64,000 nt of DNA from Shewanella dokdonensis (GTDB lineage: Bacteria > Pseudomonadota > Gammaproteobacteria > Enterobacterales > Shewanellaceae), in the NCBI RefSeq assembly GCF_018394335.1, contig NZ_CP074572.1, positions 3,906,001-3,970,000 on the forward strand, read 5' to 3'. A program made the position numbers and the translations under genes. The notes beneath the pieces were generated by a model. It did not search any database, had not been told where the DNA came from, and saw nothing but the letters and a program-made list of their open reading frames with translations. Positions 1 to 7,739 of this stretch are shown piece by piece. Position 1 is the stretch's first letter; each line of letters begins with the position of its first letter.

Positions 1-233
1 TGTTTTTTTACCGCGGGGCGCAAGAAATCAAAAAATGCCTGTTTTTTGGCACTCACATCATCAAATGCACTGAAATCAGGGATTAAATTAACACCCAGCC
101 GATTTTTCTGCACCAGAGGGGTGCCGCTGTCATTTTGCTCGGCTATGGGGATGAAGATAACTCGCAGTGCTAACACGGCAAGAATAACCACCGCCATAGC
201 CAGAATAGATGAGCCTAAGCGACCTGTTCTCAA
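1..233 (-). CDS. Bax-like glucosaminidase-domain protein, N-terminal part only
   Basis: This is the start of a leftward gene that runs off the window. It begins at a TTG codon preceded by a strong AAAGGAGG ribosome binding site. The first residues are basic and are followed by one hydrophobic segment (about residues 8-27), which fits a membrane anchor or signal peptide. The visible part ends with PDFSAFDDV, then KKQAFFDFLRP, a segment I associate with Bax-type proteins that carry a C-terminal glucosaminidase domain acting on peptidoglycan. The catalytic domain lies outside the window, so the family call rests on this short N-terminal signature. Confidence 0.55.
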   Translation of the reverse strand, partial: MRTGRLGSSILAMAVVILAVLALRVIFIPIAEQNDSGTPLVQKNRLGVNLIPDFSAFDDVSAKKQAFFDFLRPAVKK

Positions 234-336
234 ACAGCCTCCTTTGACATTACATACTAACAAACGGGGTTGATTATAAATCAGGCATACGGTTTCACAA
301 AATTTGCAGTGCTATGATGCTCGCTACCACATAAAG

Positions 337-360
337 AAAGGACGGATTAAACCGTCCTTT
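337..360. terminator. Rho-independent terminator between tyrB and the Bax-like gene
   Basis: A 9-bp GC-containing stem (AAAGGACGG pairing with CCGTCCTTT) with a 6-base loop lies 21 bp beyond the tyrB stop codon. T-rich sequence follows on both strands, so it may serve both directions. Confidence 0.75.
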
Positions 361-381
361 TACAGATTTGCCGTAACTGCG

Positions 382-1574
382 TTACAGTACCTTGGCAATC
401 GCCTTACAAATAACGGGAATATTGGTTTTTGTCATCCCCGCTACACTGATCCGCCCAGAGCCAACAATGTAGATGCCGAACTCTTCACGAAGCCTTTCTA
501 CCTGAGCTTTATTAAGGCCGGAAAAACTGAACATACCTTTTTGATTACAGATAAAACTGAAATCCCGCTGAACACCTTCTGCTTTCAGCGTATCCACAAA
601 TAGCTGCCGCATTTCTGCAATTCGTTGCCGCATGGCAGTCACTTCGTCCTGCCATAATGCTTTTAACTGTGGATCAGCCAGGACTGTGCTAACAATCAAA
701 CCACCATGTGCCGGAGGATTTGAGTAATTGGCGCGGATAGTACGCTTAACCTGGCTGAACGCTTTTTGCACTGTTGCCGGGTCTTGGGCAACCAGTGTAA
801 CTGCGCCGATACGTTCGTTGTAAAGCCCAAAGTTTTTGGAGAATGAGTTGGCGACGATCAACTCTGGTACGACTGCCGCAACAGTGCGCAGCCCCAAAGC
901 ATCTTCTTCAACGCCATCACCAAAGCCTTGATAGGCAAAATCAAACAGAGGAACCAGTTGTTTAGAGAGGCACAGTTGGGCAATCTGCGTCCATTCAGAG
1001 GGCGACAAGTCAATACCACTTGGGTTGTGACAGCAACCATGCAACAGCACTAAATCGCCAGCGGCGGCTTGTTGCAAGTCAGCCACCATCGCCCCAAAGT
1101 CCAGTGATTGGTTGGCCGCATCGTAGTAACCATATTCCTTAATCGTTAGACCAGCCGCCGTGAAGATATTTTTATGGTTGGCCCATGTTGGCCGACTTAC
1201 CCAAATCGTTTTGCTATTGGTGTTATTGGCCACAAATTCTGCGGCTATTCGCAAGGATCCAGTGCCACCAGGAGCTTGCGCCGTTGCGGCCAGCCCTTCT
1301 GTAACGATTTTGCTGTCGGCACCAAAGAGCAATTCCTGTACGACTTTGTTATACAGTTGCACGCCATCAATGCCTAAATAGGTTTTAGAGGTCTCGGTAT
1401 CTAACAATTTAGCCTCTGCCAGCTTAACCGACTTCAGCACAGGCGTTAGACCAGATTCGTCTTTATATACACCAACGCCTAAATTGACTTTGTCTTGTCG
1501 GGGATCTTTTTAAAGGCTTCTGTCAGTCCCAATATTGGATCGTCAGGGGCTTGGCTTATCTGTGGGAAAATCAT
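382..1574 (-). CDS. tyrB: Aromatic amino acid / aspartate aminotransferase (one-base frameshift)
   Basis: PLP-dependent class I aminotransferase that interconverts aromatic amino acids (and aspartate) with their 2-oxo acids. The body shows the family landmarks: [15 protein letters not shown] and the PLP-lysine segment [10 protein letters not shown]. The reading frame is broken near 1507-1511. The first 20-odd codons from ATG at 1574 ([16 protein letters not shown]) are in one frame and the rest in another. Adding one A to the A5 run (minus strand) restores a 397-residue protein, the normal family length, with [10 protein letters not shown] across the junction. I treat it as a probable sequencing deletion. 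It is a single gene with a terminator just downstream. Confidence 0.88.
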
Positions 1575-1729
1575 GTTGTATACCTGCTCTATGATGGGAA
1601 TGGTAGGGCGAAAATTTGCTGTATTTATACCACTGGCAGTACCCCCAAAACAGCTTTATCGATAAATAATGTGAACACACTGCTGAAGGAATGAACATCT
1701 TCTAAAAGAGTGGCAATAAAACCCAATAA

Positions 1730-1897
1730 CTCACAGTGTTGAGCGCTTTTTACTACCAAGGCATCAATAAAATCTTACCTGAAACAGATTATCTGGAATA
1801 TGTCAGTAACGGCGCATATGGGCCATTTAGCTGGTTAACGGCCAACATCCCGGTGGTAACCGTGTTGGAGAGATGGTTAAGAAAACGCTGGTACTAG
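1730..1897 (+). pseudogene. C-terminal gene remnant, family not recognised
   Basis: A 55-codon open stretch without a start codon, running from just after a TAA to a TAG. The translation looks like a genuine protein end, with motifs SAFYYQGINK, YGPFSWLTANIP and a terminal LERWLRKRWY. The first two thirds of any parent gene are absent. It is the only coding-like sequence in the 430 bp between tyrB and the next gene and probably marks a deletion scar beside the accessory region. I do not recognise the family. Confidence 0.35.
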
Positions 1898-2024
1898 CAA
1901 TCTGAGTTCCAGCTGGGTTGGCGTTATACCACTAAAAACAGACTACATATCAAACAGTAAATAGCGTTATATCGCAGTTGCACTACACTTAAGGTGAACG
2001 TCCACTGTGTGCTTGGATCCAACG

Positions 2025-2240
2025 ATGACTTACGAATTAGAGTTGAGATATCCGCAGGATGCACCAGAACGCTTGGAAGCGCTTCTTTCATACTTAAATG
2101 ATTGGCACGAATATGAACATAATGCTGAAAATCATGCCGTCCAACTCACTGTCTCAAAAGAGGTTTTAGACAGTGAACTGCACATATTGCAAAAACACTT
2201 CCCATGGCTCGATGTGCAACAATTTGTGTCTTTAAATTAG
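2025..2240 (+). CDS. Small conserved-looking hypothetical protein
   Basis: About 71 residues, acidic, soluble, without signal peptide or membrane segment. Spaced aromatic and acidic residues (YLNDWHEYEH, HFPWLDVQQF) suggest a compact folded domain. A GTG at 2007 lies closer to an AAGGTG motif and would add six residues, so the start is uncertain; I prefer the ATG. It stands alone between a gene remnant and a leftward lipoprotein gene. No function can be assigned. Confidence 0.45.
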   Translation: MTYELELRYPQDAPERLEALLSYLNDWHEYEHNAENHAVQLTVSKEVLDSELHILQKHFPWLDVQQFVSLN

Positions 2241-2342
2241 TAGGTGATTCGATTACCTGAAAAGGAATAGACCGCACAAGCTACTCATGCCGCGATAAAA
2301 ATTTTGCCATCGCAATCCCGCAATGGCATTCGGGTTCATATT

Positions 2343-2735
2343 TCAATCGTTCACATTGGAACACTGAACTGTCAACTTCCACCAACGGGTATTCAACCAA
2401 CGTTGGTGGTTGTCTGTCACTTGATAATCAGCTTCATTTAAAACTTCGATAGGCACTAAACAAATGGGATAAACACTGCCACCAAACTTAGGCTCAAAAC
2501 TCATAACATCACGCGCAACCGCCTTCCGGTCATCGGATGTCATGGTATTTATCCCATATAGTTCCATAGGACTAACTTTATGTTCATACATGTGGATTTC
2601 AAAAATATTTTCAGAAATCCTATTGACCTTAATGGCCCGCTTATCAATCAAACTCTTTGTAATTCCTTCAGTATTTGTTCCTGCACATCCTGTGACTAAA
2701 ATCATAATTGCTATGATTGCAGCACATATTTTCAC
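2343..2735 (-). CDS. Small hypothetical lipoprotein
   Basis: A 130-residue protein with a lipoprotein signal peptide: start MKICAAI, hydrophobic core, and lipobox LVTGC with the acylated cysteine near residue 17. The mature part is hydrophilic with several aromatic residues near the end (HQRWLNTRWWKL). It is likely anchored in an envelope membrane. Position +2 after the cysteine is Ala, which favours outer-membrane sorting. It is monocistronic. The upstream 160 bp are AT-rich and could hold the promoter. Function unknown. Confidence 0.6.
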   Translation of the reverse strand: MKICAAIIAIMILVTGCAGTNTEGITKSLIDKRAIKVNRISENIFEIHMYEHKVSPMELYGINTMTSDDRKAVARDVMSFEPKFGGSVYPICLVPIEVLNEADYQVTDNHQRWLNTRWWKLTVQCSNVND

Positions 2736-2902
2736 TCGAAACTCCTCTCAATAGCGCCATTTTGGCACAGTAAACTTCGGGGAAATCAGCATTCACATAC
2801 TTATCGTTAACTAGAATAAAATATAGTCAGTAATCTTTTGACTAACAATAAATTAAGTCACATTACTCACAAATTGTGATCGCATGTTGAATAGAGCAAA
2901 CC

Positions 2903-3114
2903 ATGGCGATTATTAGGGCGCGGCCGCGTGCACTGCGTAAAAAGCAAAGTTAATCCAGCGCCAACTCGACAAGCTTGTTGATGTTCTGGGAATATCTCAG
3001 TGGGGATCTGATGACTTTGAACCTAAGGGTAAGAACATGCTCAAGCTGGTAGAACCGCGAGAGCTTGCTGTTCATAACCATAAGATTCGACAAGGAAAAA
3101 CGATGACGACTTAA
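2903..3114 (+). CDS. Small basic hypothetical protein upstream of fic (one-base frameshift)
   Basis: An ATG at 2903 opens a frame starting MAIIRARPRALRKK that stops after 16 codons. The next frame continues from the same AAAAA run and gives KLVDVLGISQWGSD, LVEPRELAVHNHK and a stop at 3112-3114. One extra A would make a continuous basic protein of 70 residues. The same kind of A-run loss breaks many genes in this window. I see no known domain. It could be the first gene of the fic locus or a relic of another mobile gene. Confidence 0.4.
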
Positions 3115-3323
3115 CAGTGGGATTTCCTCTTATTGAGTGTAGGAAGAAATGACACCGCTACAACCCTGGTGTTACTGGATTTTACGGGACAATCATCGGA
3201 ATGATGATTTTGGAATTATCTTGGTCAGAACTCGAAAATCTAAGGAAAACATCCCGAACATTGAATCACGATACATCACATCATAAACTCACAACATCCT
3301 CCCGTTCTGCCGTCGGAACAAAC

Positions 3324-3929
3324 ATGTCAAAATATGACATAGATTCTGCTGAGACCCAATATCAACCAGGTTCGGATAACAATGTCTTGCTCAATAAGCT
3401 GGGAATAACCAACCTTAAAGATATGAACGATATCGAGTCCACACTGCTTACACACCTATATGAAAAGATTTTTTCTGCCGATGGGCACGTTACCCCAACA
3501 ACATTTCATACGATTGCTACATGGCATCGGTGGTGGTTGGCCAACGTTTATGATTGGGCTGGCAAGATCCGCAATGTGAACATGAGTAAAGGGGACTTTT
3601 TATTTACAGCCCCTTCACAAATTTCCAAGTGCCTAGATCGCTATGAAAACACATTTTTAAGCAACTACGATCAACTACCGAGCATGCCCCATGAAGTTCT
3701 AGTCAGTTATTTAGCCGCAAGCCATGTTGAATTTATTTTGATACACCCGTTTCGGGAAGGTAACGGACGCATATCTCGACTACTGATGGACACCATGAGC
3801 AACCATGCCGGATATGGATTGTTGGACTATAGCTTGTGGGACAAACACAAGGATTTTTACATTGCATCAATCCAGGCTGGTGTCAGCAAAACTATCAGCA
3901 TATGGAAAGACTCGAGAGGGACATCTTAA
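3324..3929 (+). CDS. fic: Fic-domain protein (probable AMP-transferase toxin)
   Basis: About 201 residues from the chosen ATG at 3324. An upstream ATG at 3201 would add 41 residues that look unlike the family. The Fic core is clear: LHxxL-like entry region, then WLANVYDWAGKIRNVNMSKG, and the catalytic loop HPFREGNGR with the essential histidine and phosphate-binding Gly-Asn-Gly-Arg. Fic proteins transfer AMP (sometimes other nucleotides) to Ser/Thr/Tyr of target proteins such as gyrase or topoisomerase IV. I see no clear (S/T)xxxE(G/N) inhibitory helix in the protein itself, which fits a class I toxin needing a separate antitoxin. A candidate converges on it from the opposite strand, overlapping by 4 bp. 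Confidence 0.85.
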   Translation: MSKYDIDSAETQYQPGSDNNVLLNKLGITNLKDMNDIESTLLTHLYEKIFSADGHVTPTTFHTIATWHRWWLANVYDWAGKIRNVNMSKGDFLFTAPSQISKCLDRYENTFLSNYDQLPSMPHEVLVSYLAASHVEFILIHPFREGNGRISRLLMDTMSNHAGYGLLDYSLWDKHKDFYIASIQAGVSKTISIWKDSRGTS

Positions 3930-4078
3930 TCGGCTAAAGCGAGATGGCTGTACTTACGTTTGTTATTTTCAATACGCCGCTCAATTTCTCGCACAGATTG
4001 ACCTGTTTCAATAGCAGTAGAACTGGCCACGGCACGGTAAATCATCTTTTGGGTAACTTTCTTTTTCTCTGCTTTCAT
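3926..4078 (-). CDS. Probable VbhA/FicA-like antitoxin, convergent with fic
   Basis: A 50-residue basic protein starting MKAEKKKVTQKM. Its second helix reads AVASSTAIETGQS. The STAIET part matches the inhibitory pattern (S/T)xxxE(G/N) of class I Fic antitoxins (VbhA, YhfG) except that the last position is Thr. In that family the Glu points into the Fic active site and blocks productive ATP binding. The stop codon overlaps the fic stop by 4 bp, so the pair is convergent rather than in the usual antitoxin-first operon. A palindrome and a TACAAT -10-like box lie directly upstream. The role as antitoxin is inference from motif and position. Confidence 0.5.
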   Translation of the reverse strand: MKAEKKKVTQKMIYRAVASSTAIETGQSVREIERRIENNKRKYSHLALAD

Positions 4079-4103
4079 TAACCTACATCCGCATACGCTG
4101 TTT

Positions 4104-4117
4104 TGACCGTATGGTCA
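4104..4117. promoter_or_regulatory. Operator-like palindrome upstream of the antitoxin gene
   Basis: TGACC-GTAT-GGTCA, perfect 5-bp arms around a 4-bp spacer, lies 26 bp before the antitoxin ATG and directly after a minus-strand TACAAT box (4120-4125). A further half-site TGACCAT lies at 4140-4146. The placement over the likely transcription start suggests repression, possibly autoregulation. Confidence 0.4.
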
Positions 4118-4392
4118 CATTGTAGCATGTTACTGGACTTTGACCATTCATTTCCCATTCCTGTGCATGGGAGGAAATGTAACCAGCAATAGATTGATTT
4201 ATAAAGACAATACGTCACATAAACAAAAACACGATCTTGGGATTATCTTGGTCAGCAGATACATCTTAATTAAGGCAAAGCGTGTCAGGTCGTCAGCCAA
4301 ATCAGGTAAATTTCGGATAAAAATTCTACAGGGCAACTAATCAAACACTGGCGCTGATTTTCTACGGCCGACAACTCTAATTTTTCCACTCG

Positions 4393-4518
4393 CTAAAATG
4401 GTATGTCGTCACCAAAAACTGGGGACTCTGCCACCTCTGAGTTCAACTCAACCACTGGCTGCCGGGTAAATTCCGGCGGGGGTTTATTGCTCTGAAGCAT
4501 TCTAAAAACTCTGTCCGA
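4393..4518 (-). pseudogene. ssb C-terminal fragment (single-strand DNA-binding protein tail)
   Basis: A 41-codon open stretch, closed upstream by TGA, that ends in VFGDDIPF. The acidic DDIPF tip is the hallmark of bacterial SSB proteins and recruits replication and repair partners. It is preceded by a proline-rich linker-like part (NKPPPEFTRQP). The OB-fold domain is missing, so this is the 3' end of a plasmid- or phage-type ssb gene and marks old recombination at the left edge of the prophage-like element. A longer reading frame on the same strand at 4443-4676 conflicts with it and looks spurious. Confidence 0.55.
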
Positions 4519-4705
4519 TCATTTACCTTCATCAAGACTGAATCGCCACTCATAGGCCCCGCGATGTAACAAATCTGACCGTTCATAAAGCTCCAAAAAA
4601 AATGGCTCCACAATGGGAGCCGTTTCGCTTCAGGCAGGGAGGGAACGCTTAACTGTAACTCTGGCGAGTATGCCAAAAATGTAACGTTTTTATGGGGGTA
4701 AAAAA

Positions 4706-4742
4706 CTCAAATCTGACGCTTTTAGCCTCAAATCTGACGCTT
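4706..4742. repeat. Two 16-bp direct repeats
   Basis: CTCAAATCTGACGCTT occurs at 4706-4721 and again at 4727-4742, a 21-bp period (two helix turns). Identical repeats in phase suggest a protein-binding array such as a replication or recombination site, but two copies only give weak support. Confidence 0.6.
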
Positions 4743-4765
4743 CGGTGTTTTACATCATTTAACTT

Positions 4766-4779
4766 GTTAGCTGGCTAAC
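4766..4779. repeat. Palindrome GTTAGC-TG-GCTAAC
   Basis: Perfect 6-bp arms with a 2-bp spacer. A 13/14 match (GTTAACTGGCTAAC) lies at 11169-11182, just after the cro-like gene. Both flank the leftward phage operon. Confidence 0.5.
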
Positions 4780-5035
4780 AATATTCGATGCAGAAAATTG
4801 GGGGATCATGCTGATGATCTCGGTTGGAGTTGTAACGATCAAAAACGATCTGACAAAGTTGTGGTTTTAACTCGTCGATAATCCCACTGTCACAAGTGAG
4901 ATTTTGTTCTTGCAAATTCATGCAGTTACAAAATTCTGATGGTATACAATTTATCGGCACTGAAAAAACAACAACCAACCTCAGAAAAATTTCATATGTA
5001 GTCAAAACTCGCGAGTCCCCACCCCCGCAGTGGGT

Positions 5036-5623
5036 TTAGCTGGAAGGACCCTTGATATTTTCAAGCTCGGTGTTAACAAAGCTTTTTTGGCGTTGAGTAT
5101 CCCGTAAAGCTTCCTGGATAGTGCGATAAACTGAATCTCTGTCTATTTCACCTATCATTTCTGTTGAATCTTGATTCAGATCTTTAGGTATGTAAATTTT
5201 TAAATATCTTTCATTAAGATATATGTCCTTTTTATCAATCTTAGCTAAGTTGAGATAGGTCAAAATCTCCGCGTAAATATATTGATCTTTGATGACCATA
5301 TCGTTGTACCACAACATAAGGTTTTCATCGTTTACGTTCTTTAAAGAAGTTAAAGCATCTAACAATTGTTTACTTCTTTGGAGTAAGAGTTCATTACATT
5401 TCTCAAGTCTTCCATTAATGATAGGCACTGACCAATTCTTGTATGTCACATAAGCAAATCCTAATGCTGTTATAGTGGCCAACCCTGCGAGCACAGAAAC
5501 ACTATCAACAAAGGCTTGGTACACACTGAGCTCACCAGTAATCACACGGAAGATAGCCATTCCTATCCAGAAGCAGGTAACAGCAATAACCCCAAGCGCA
5601 AACCACTTAAACCGTTTCATCAT
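5036..5623 (-). CDS. Two-helix membrane protein at the end of the phage leftward operon
   Basis: About 195 residues. Two hydrophobic segments near residues 6-27 and 38-62, separated by a short loop (RVITGELSVYQAF), are followed by a long soluble, mostly charged C-terminal part. The topology resembles small phage or mobile-element membrane proteins with a cytoplasmic tail. The start ATG overlaps the TGA of the Q-like gene (TGATG), so translation is probably coupled. In a lambdoid phage the lysis or late genes would come next; here this is the last gene. It could be an exclusion-type accessory factor, but nothing proves that. Confidence 0.55.
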   Translation of the reverse strand: MMKRFKWFALGVIAVTCFWIGMAIFRVITGELSVYQAFVDSVSVLAGLATITALGFAYVTYKNWSVPIINGRLEKCNELLLQRSKQLLDALTSLKNVNDENLMLWYNDMVIKDQYIYAEILTYLNLAKIDKKDIYLNERYLKIYIPKDLNQDSTEMIGEIDRDSVYRTIQEALRDTQRQKSFVNTELENIKGPSS

Positions 5624-5982
5624 CACACCAACACCAATTCAGCCCGTCTCAACCAAAACAGGAACGTCTTGCGGCTATCGAACCCAGCAAGCGCCCAGTT
5701 CCCTCTGCAGAAATAATGTGCCCGAATAGCGCGGCGGCAATCCATGCTCAGCTTTTCCACTTTCAGGTCATACCGTACCACGTACCTTGGTGGCTGAATA
5801 TCGAATTCAATCACACTAACATCATGGATTAATGGCTCTTTTATCTTGTCGCATGCACTACGTGATGCGTATCCCTGCCCGTACTCATGACGCAGCCACC
5901 AGTTAGCCCAGGCGCGCAGCTCAAGCCGGAGTTGCTTCATGTTCATCAACTGCTCATGCTGTGCATCGTGCTTATGCTGCAT
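5623..5982 (-). CDS. Q-like antitermination protein (putative)
   Basis: A 119-residue protein with the general layout of short phage Q-type antiterminators: an N-terminal ELRAWANWWLRHEYGQGY segment, a middle acidic part, and a C-terminal helical region RRAIRAHYFCRGNWALAGFD ending in a basic LRRAEL. Q proteins load onto stalled RNA polymerase to switch on late genes. Its start codon lies inside the end of the XRE gene behind GGGGGA, and its stop overlaps the next start. The position at the end of the early operon supports the call. No late operon follows, so its target may be gone. Function is inferred. Confidence 0.5.
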   Translation of the reverse strand: MQHKHDAQHEQLMNMKQLRLELRAWANWWLRHEYGQGYASRSACDKIKEPLIHDVSVIEFDIQPPRYVVRYDLKVEKLSMDCRRAIRAHYFCRGNWALAGFDSRKTFLFWLRRAELVLV

Positions 5983-6199
5983 GCTTCATCCCCCGCAAGT
6001 TATCCAGTTCCAGCTTGAAAACACCCACACAGATGGCGCACAGGTCATCATATGACACGGCAGAGGCTCCGTTCTCCCAGCGCTGATACGTTGACCGACT
6101 CACCCCGTAGATGCTGGCGACTTCATCCTGCGTCATCCCCCGCAACTTGCGGCCTAACTTCAGCAAATCAGCACCTTTCAAACCGTCATTTTTATCCAT
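5972..6199 (-). CDS. Small XRE-family regulator
   Basis: About 75 residues with a clear helix-turn-helix: LGRKLRGMTQDEVASIYGVS, then RSTYQRWENG, the classical Xre/Cro pattern with the YQRWE recognition helix. It is probably a DNA-binding repressor or activator of phage genes. I chose ATG at 6199, preceded by CAGGGGAT. A start at 6265 would overlap the recombinase gene and add 22 residues. It sits between the recombinase and the Q-like gene in the same operon. Confidence 0.7.
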   Translation of the reverse strand: MDKNDGLKGADLLKLGRKLRGMTQDEVASIYGVSRSTYQRWENGASAVSYDDLCAICVGVFKLELDNLRGMKHAA

Positions 6200-6255
6200 C
6201 AAAATCCCCTGTTTTTCGCTGAGTGCATCCTCTTTAGTCAATGATGCATCGATCA

Positions 6256-7506
6256 TCACAGCCACCCGCTTGCCATCTTTGTTTCAGCATTCCCACGATC
6301 TGAGGACGATCTAGGGATTATCTCGGGCGCAACCTGATTAAAACCATGCTCAATCAAATACTCGTGATACCGCTCAATCGCCCGTCTCATGCCCTTATTC
6401 AAATCACTCAACATATAGGTACGCAAAAGCAACGGTAGCGAGTGATTAACCAGCCTCTCGCCAATGACGGTATCAACACCCATATCGGCGATGATGGTAC
6501 GAAAAAGCTTCCGCAGATCATGAGAAGTAAAATGCTTGAACCGAATATCCTCACTCCACTTCTGCGCAGTGCGGATAGACACAGGGCCATTGGTGCCAGG
6601 GAACAAATAAGCACGCTTACCCACGTTCTTGAGCTGCCAACGGCGATAATGCTCAATCAACGCAATAGCGGCATGAGTAAGCGGGATCCGGTGCTCTTGC
6701 TTGGTCTTGGTATGACTCGCCGGAATAACCCACATACCCCCGGCAAAATGCTCCCAGCGAGCCTGTCGGGTTTCGTTAATGCGACTACCAAACATCATCA
6801 TCAGCACAAACAACATCGCAATGCGCATAGGTGCCGCACTCAACCGACTAAAAAGCTCGCTTAACTCAGACTCAAACAGCCGGGTATCATTAGCCGCCAC
6901 CTTTAGCGACATCCGCGACCGATACCCAGCCAGCGGGTTCTGCTCAATCACCCGCATGTCAGACGCCGCCGAGAACGCCGATTTCAGCTTATTCACCAGC
7001 TCAGTGATGTAACTCGGCTTATAGCCTTCATCTAGCAACGGTTTGACTAACAGGCGGTCAATCTCGATAAACGACAGCGAAGATAACGCCAAGTGGCCTA
7101 ACCTTGGCAACAGATGCCGAGTAACTGCTGACTGCACATTGCGGCGCCAACTATCACTTAAGGTGGTATTTCCCATCACATGCTGCACATACCAAAGCAG
7201 CACACCACTGACCATCTCAATAGCCCCCGTCACCATATCGCCTCCTGCACTTCGCTGCGCCAGCATCACCGGCAACTGCTCAACAAAGGTATCAATACAC
7301 ATATCCGGCCAAGTGCCCTGCTTATCCCACTTAGTCCGATTACGTTCATTCACGACCAAAAACACGCTAGCGCGTTGCCTGTCAGTTGTTGCCCGTAGCC
7401 TCACCGATGGATAACGTGTGTCCCGAAAATCCCTCGTTACACCATCCTTTAGCCACCGCCTTAGGTTTGCCCGGTTCAACTTGCCGACATCAACACCACT
7501 AGCCAT
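6256..7506 (-). CDS. Tyrosine recombinase inside the early operon
   Basis: A 416-residue phage-integrase-family enzyme. An N-terminal arm-binding-like region is followed by a core-binding domain (about residues 95-215) and the catalytic domain: first Arg in FGSRINETRQARWE, HxxR box SHDLRKLFRT, later histidine in ERLVNHSL and probable nucleophile in RTYMLSDL. All catalytic residues appear present. It is encoded within the leftward operon between two small DNA-binding proteins, far from the integrase at 17732-18741. It might serve resolution, inversion or integration at another site; the role is unknown. Confidence 0.85.
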   Translation of the reverse strand: MASGVDVGKLNRANLRRWLKDGVTRDFRDTRYPSVRLRATTDRQRASVFLVVNERNRTKWDKQGTWPDMCIDTFVEQLPVMLAQRSAGGDMVTGAIEMVSGVLLWYVQHVMGNTTLSDSWRRNVQSAVTRHLLPRLGHLALSSLSFIEIDRLLVKPLLDEGYKPSYITELVNKLKSAFSAASDMRVIEQNPLAGYRSRMSLKVAANDTRLFESELSELFSRLSAAPMRIAMLFVLMMMFGSRINETRQARWEHFAGGMWVIPASHTKTKQEHRIPLTHAAIALIEHYRRWQLKNVGKRAYLFPGTNGPVSIRTAQKWSEDIRFKHFTSHDLRKLFRTIIADMGVDTVIGERLVNHSLPLLLRTYMLSDLNKGMRRAIERYHEYLIEHGFNQVAPEIIPRSSSDRGNAETKMASGWL

Positions 7507-7739
7507 CAGGCAACCATCCTGTATTCAAACGTGTTGTTGGTACCCGGGCGAACTCGCTTTTCGCGGCCTTCGGTTGGCAATTCACGCCAGCGAGCACTCA
7601 AGGCAGTTTCGCTATCTAACGCACCGAACATCGAACGACTTAACGACTGGATTTCAAACAACGTGTGCCAGTTACCATCACTCAAAATCGCCACCAAGCG
7701 CTGCTTTTGGGTTTTAGGGGCTTGATTAACTTCGCTCAT
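7506..7739 (-). CDS. Small winged-helix-like phage protein
   Basis: 77 residues. The segment RLVAILSDGNWHTLFEIQSLS resembles the first helices of winged-helix domains that start with a length-of-helix plus W-H-T motif, and RWRELPTEGREKRVRP would be the wing region. It is probably DNA-binding. Its start lies in an AGGAGGCCGCATGA junction that overlaps the upstream stop, and its end abuts the recombinase start. This arrangement suggests a partner or regulator of the recombinase. Confidence 0.5.
   Translation of the reverse strand: MSEVNQAPKTQKQRLVAILSDGNWHTLFEIQSLSRSMFGALDSETALSARWRELPTEGREKRVRPGTNNTFEYRMVA

Larger units (their letters stand above)
4519..5035. other. 517 bp without a convincing gene at the left edge of the element
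   Basis: No reading frame here has a ribosome binding site together with a protein-like composition. A 76-codon frame at 4775-5005 (minus) is rich in Cys, Ile and Asn and has no signature. The stretch holds a direct repeat (4706-4742), a palindrome (4766-4779) and a weak hairpin near 5018-5033 (CCCAC pairing with GTGGG) downstream of the last prophage gene. One element boundary may lie here. Confidence 0.4.

Noticed and set aside
3212-4254. 14-bp repeat ATTATCTTGGTCAG near 3212 and 4241
   Set aside because: A repeat of this length is expected several times by chance in 64 kb, and the flanks do not match.
4140-4340. 66-codon plus-strand frame between fic locus and ssb fragment
   Set aside because: No ribosome binding site, low-complexity basic composition, and it starts inside the probable antitoxin promoter region.
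4443-4676. 77-codon minus-strand frame
   Set aside because: It overlaps the ssb tail in another frame, and only the other frame has a recognisable motif (DDIPF).
4775-5005. 76-codon minus-strand frame rich in Cys and Ile
   Set aside because: No start signals and no protein-like pattern; treated as non-coding.
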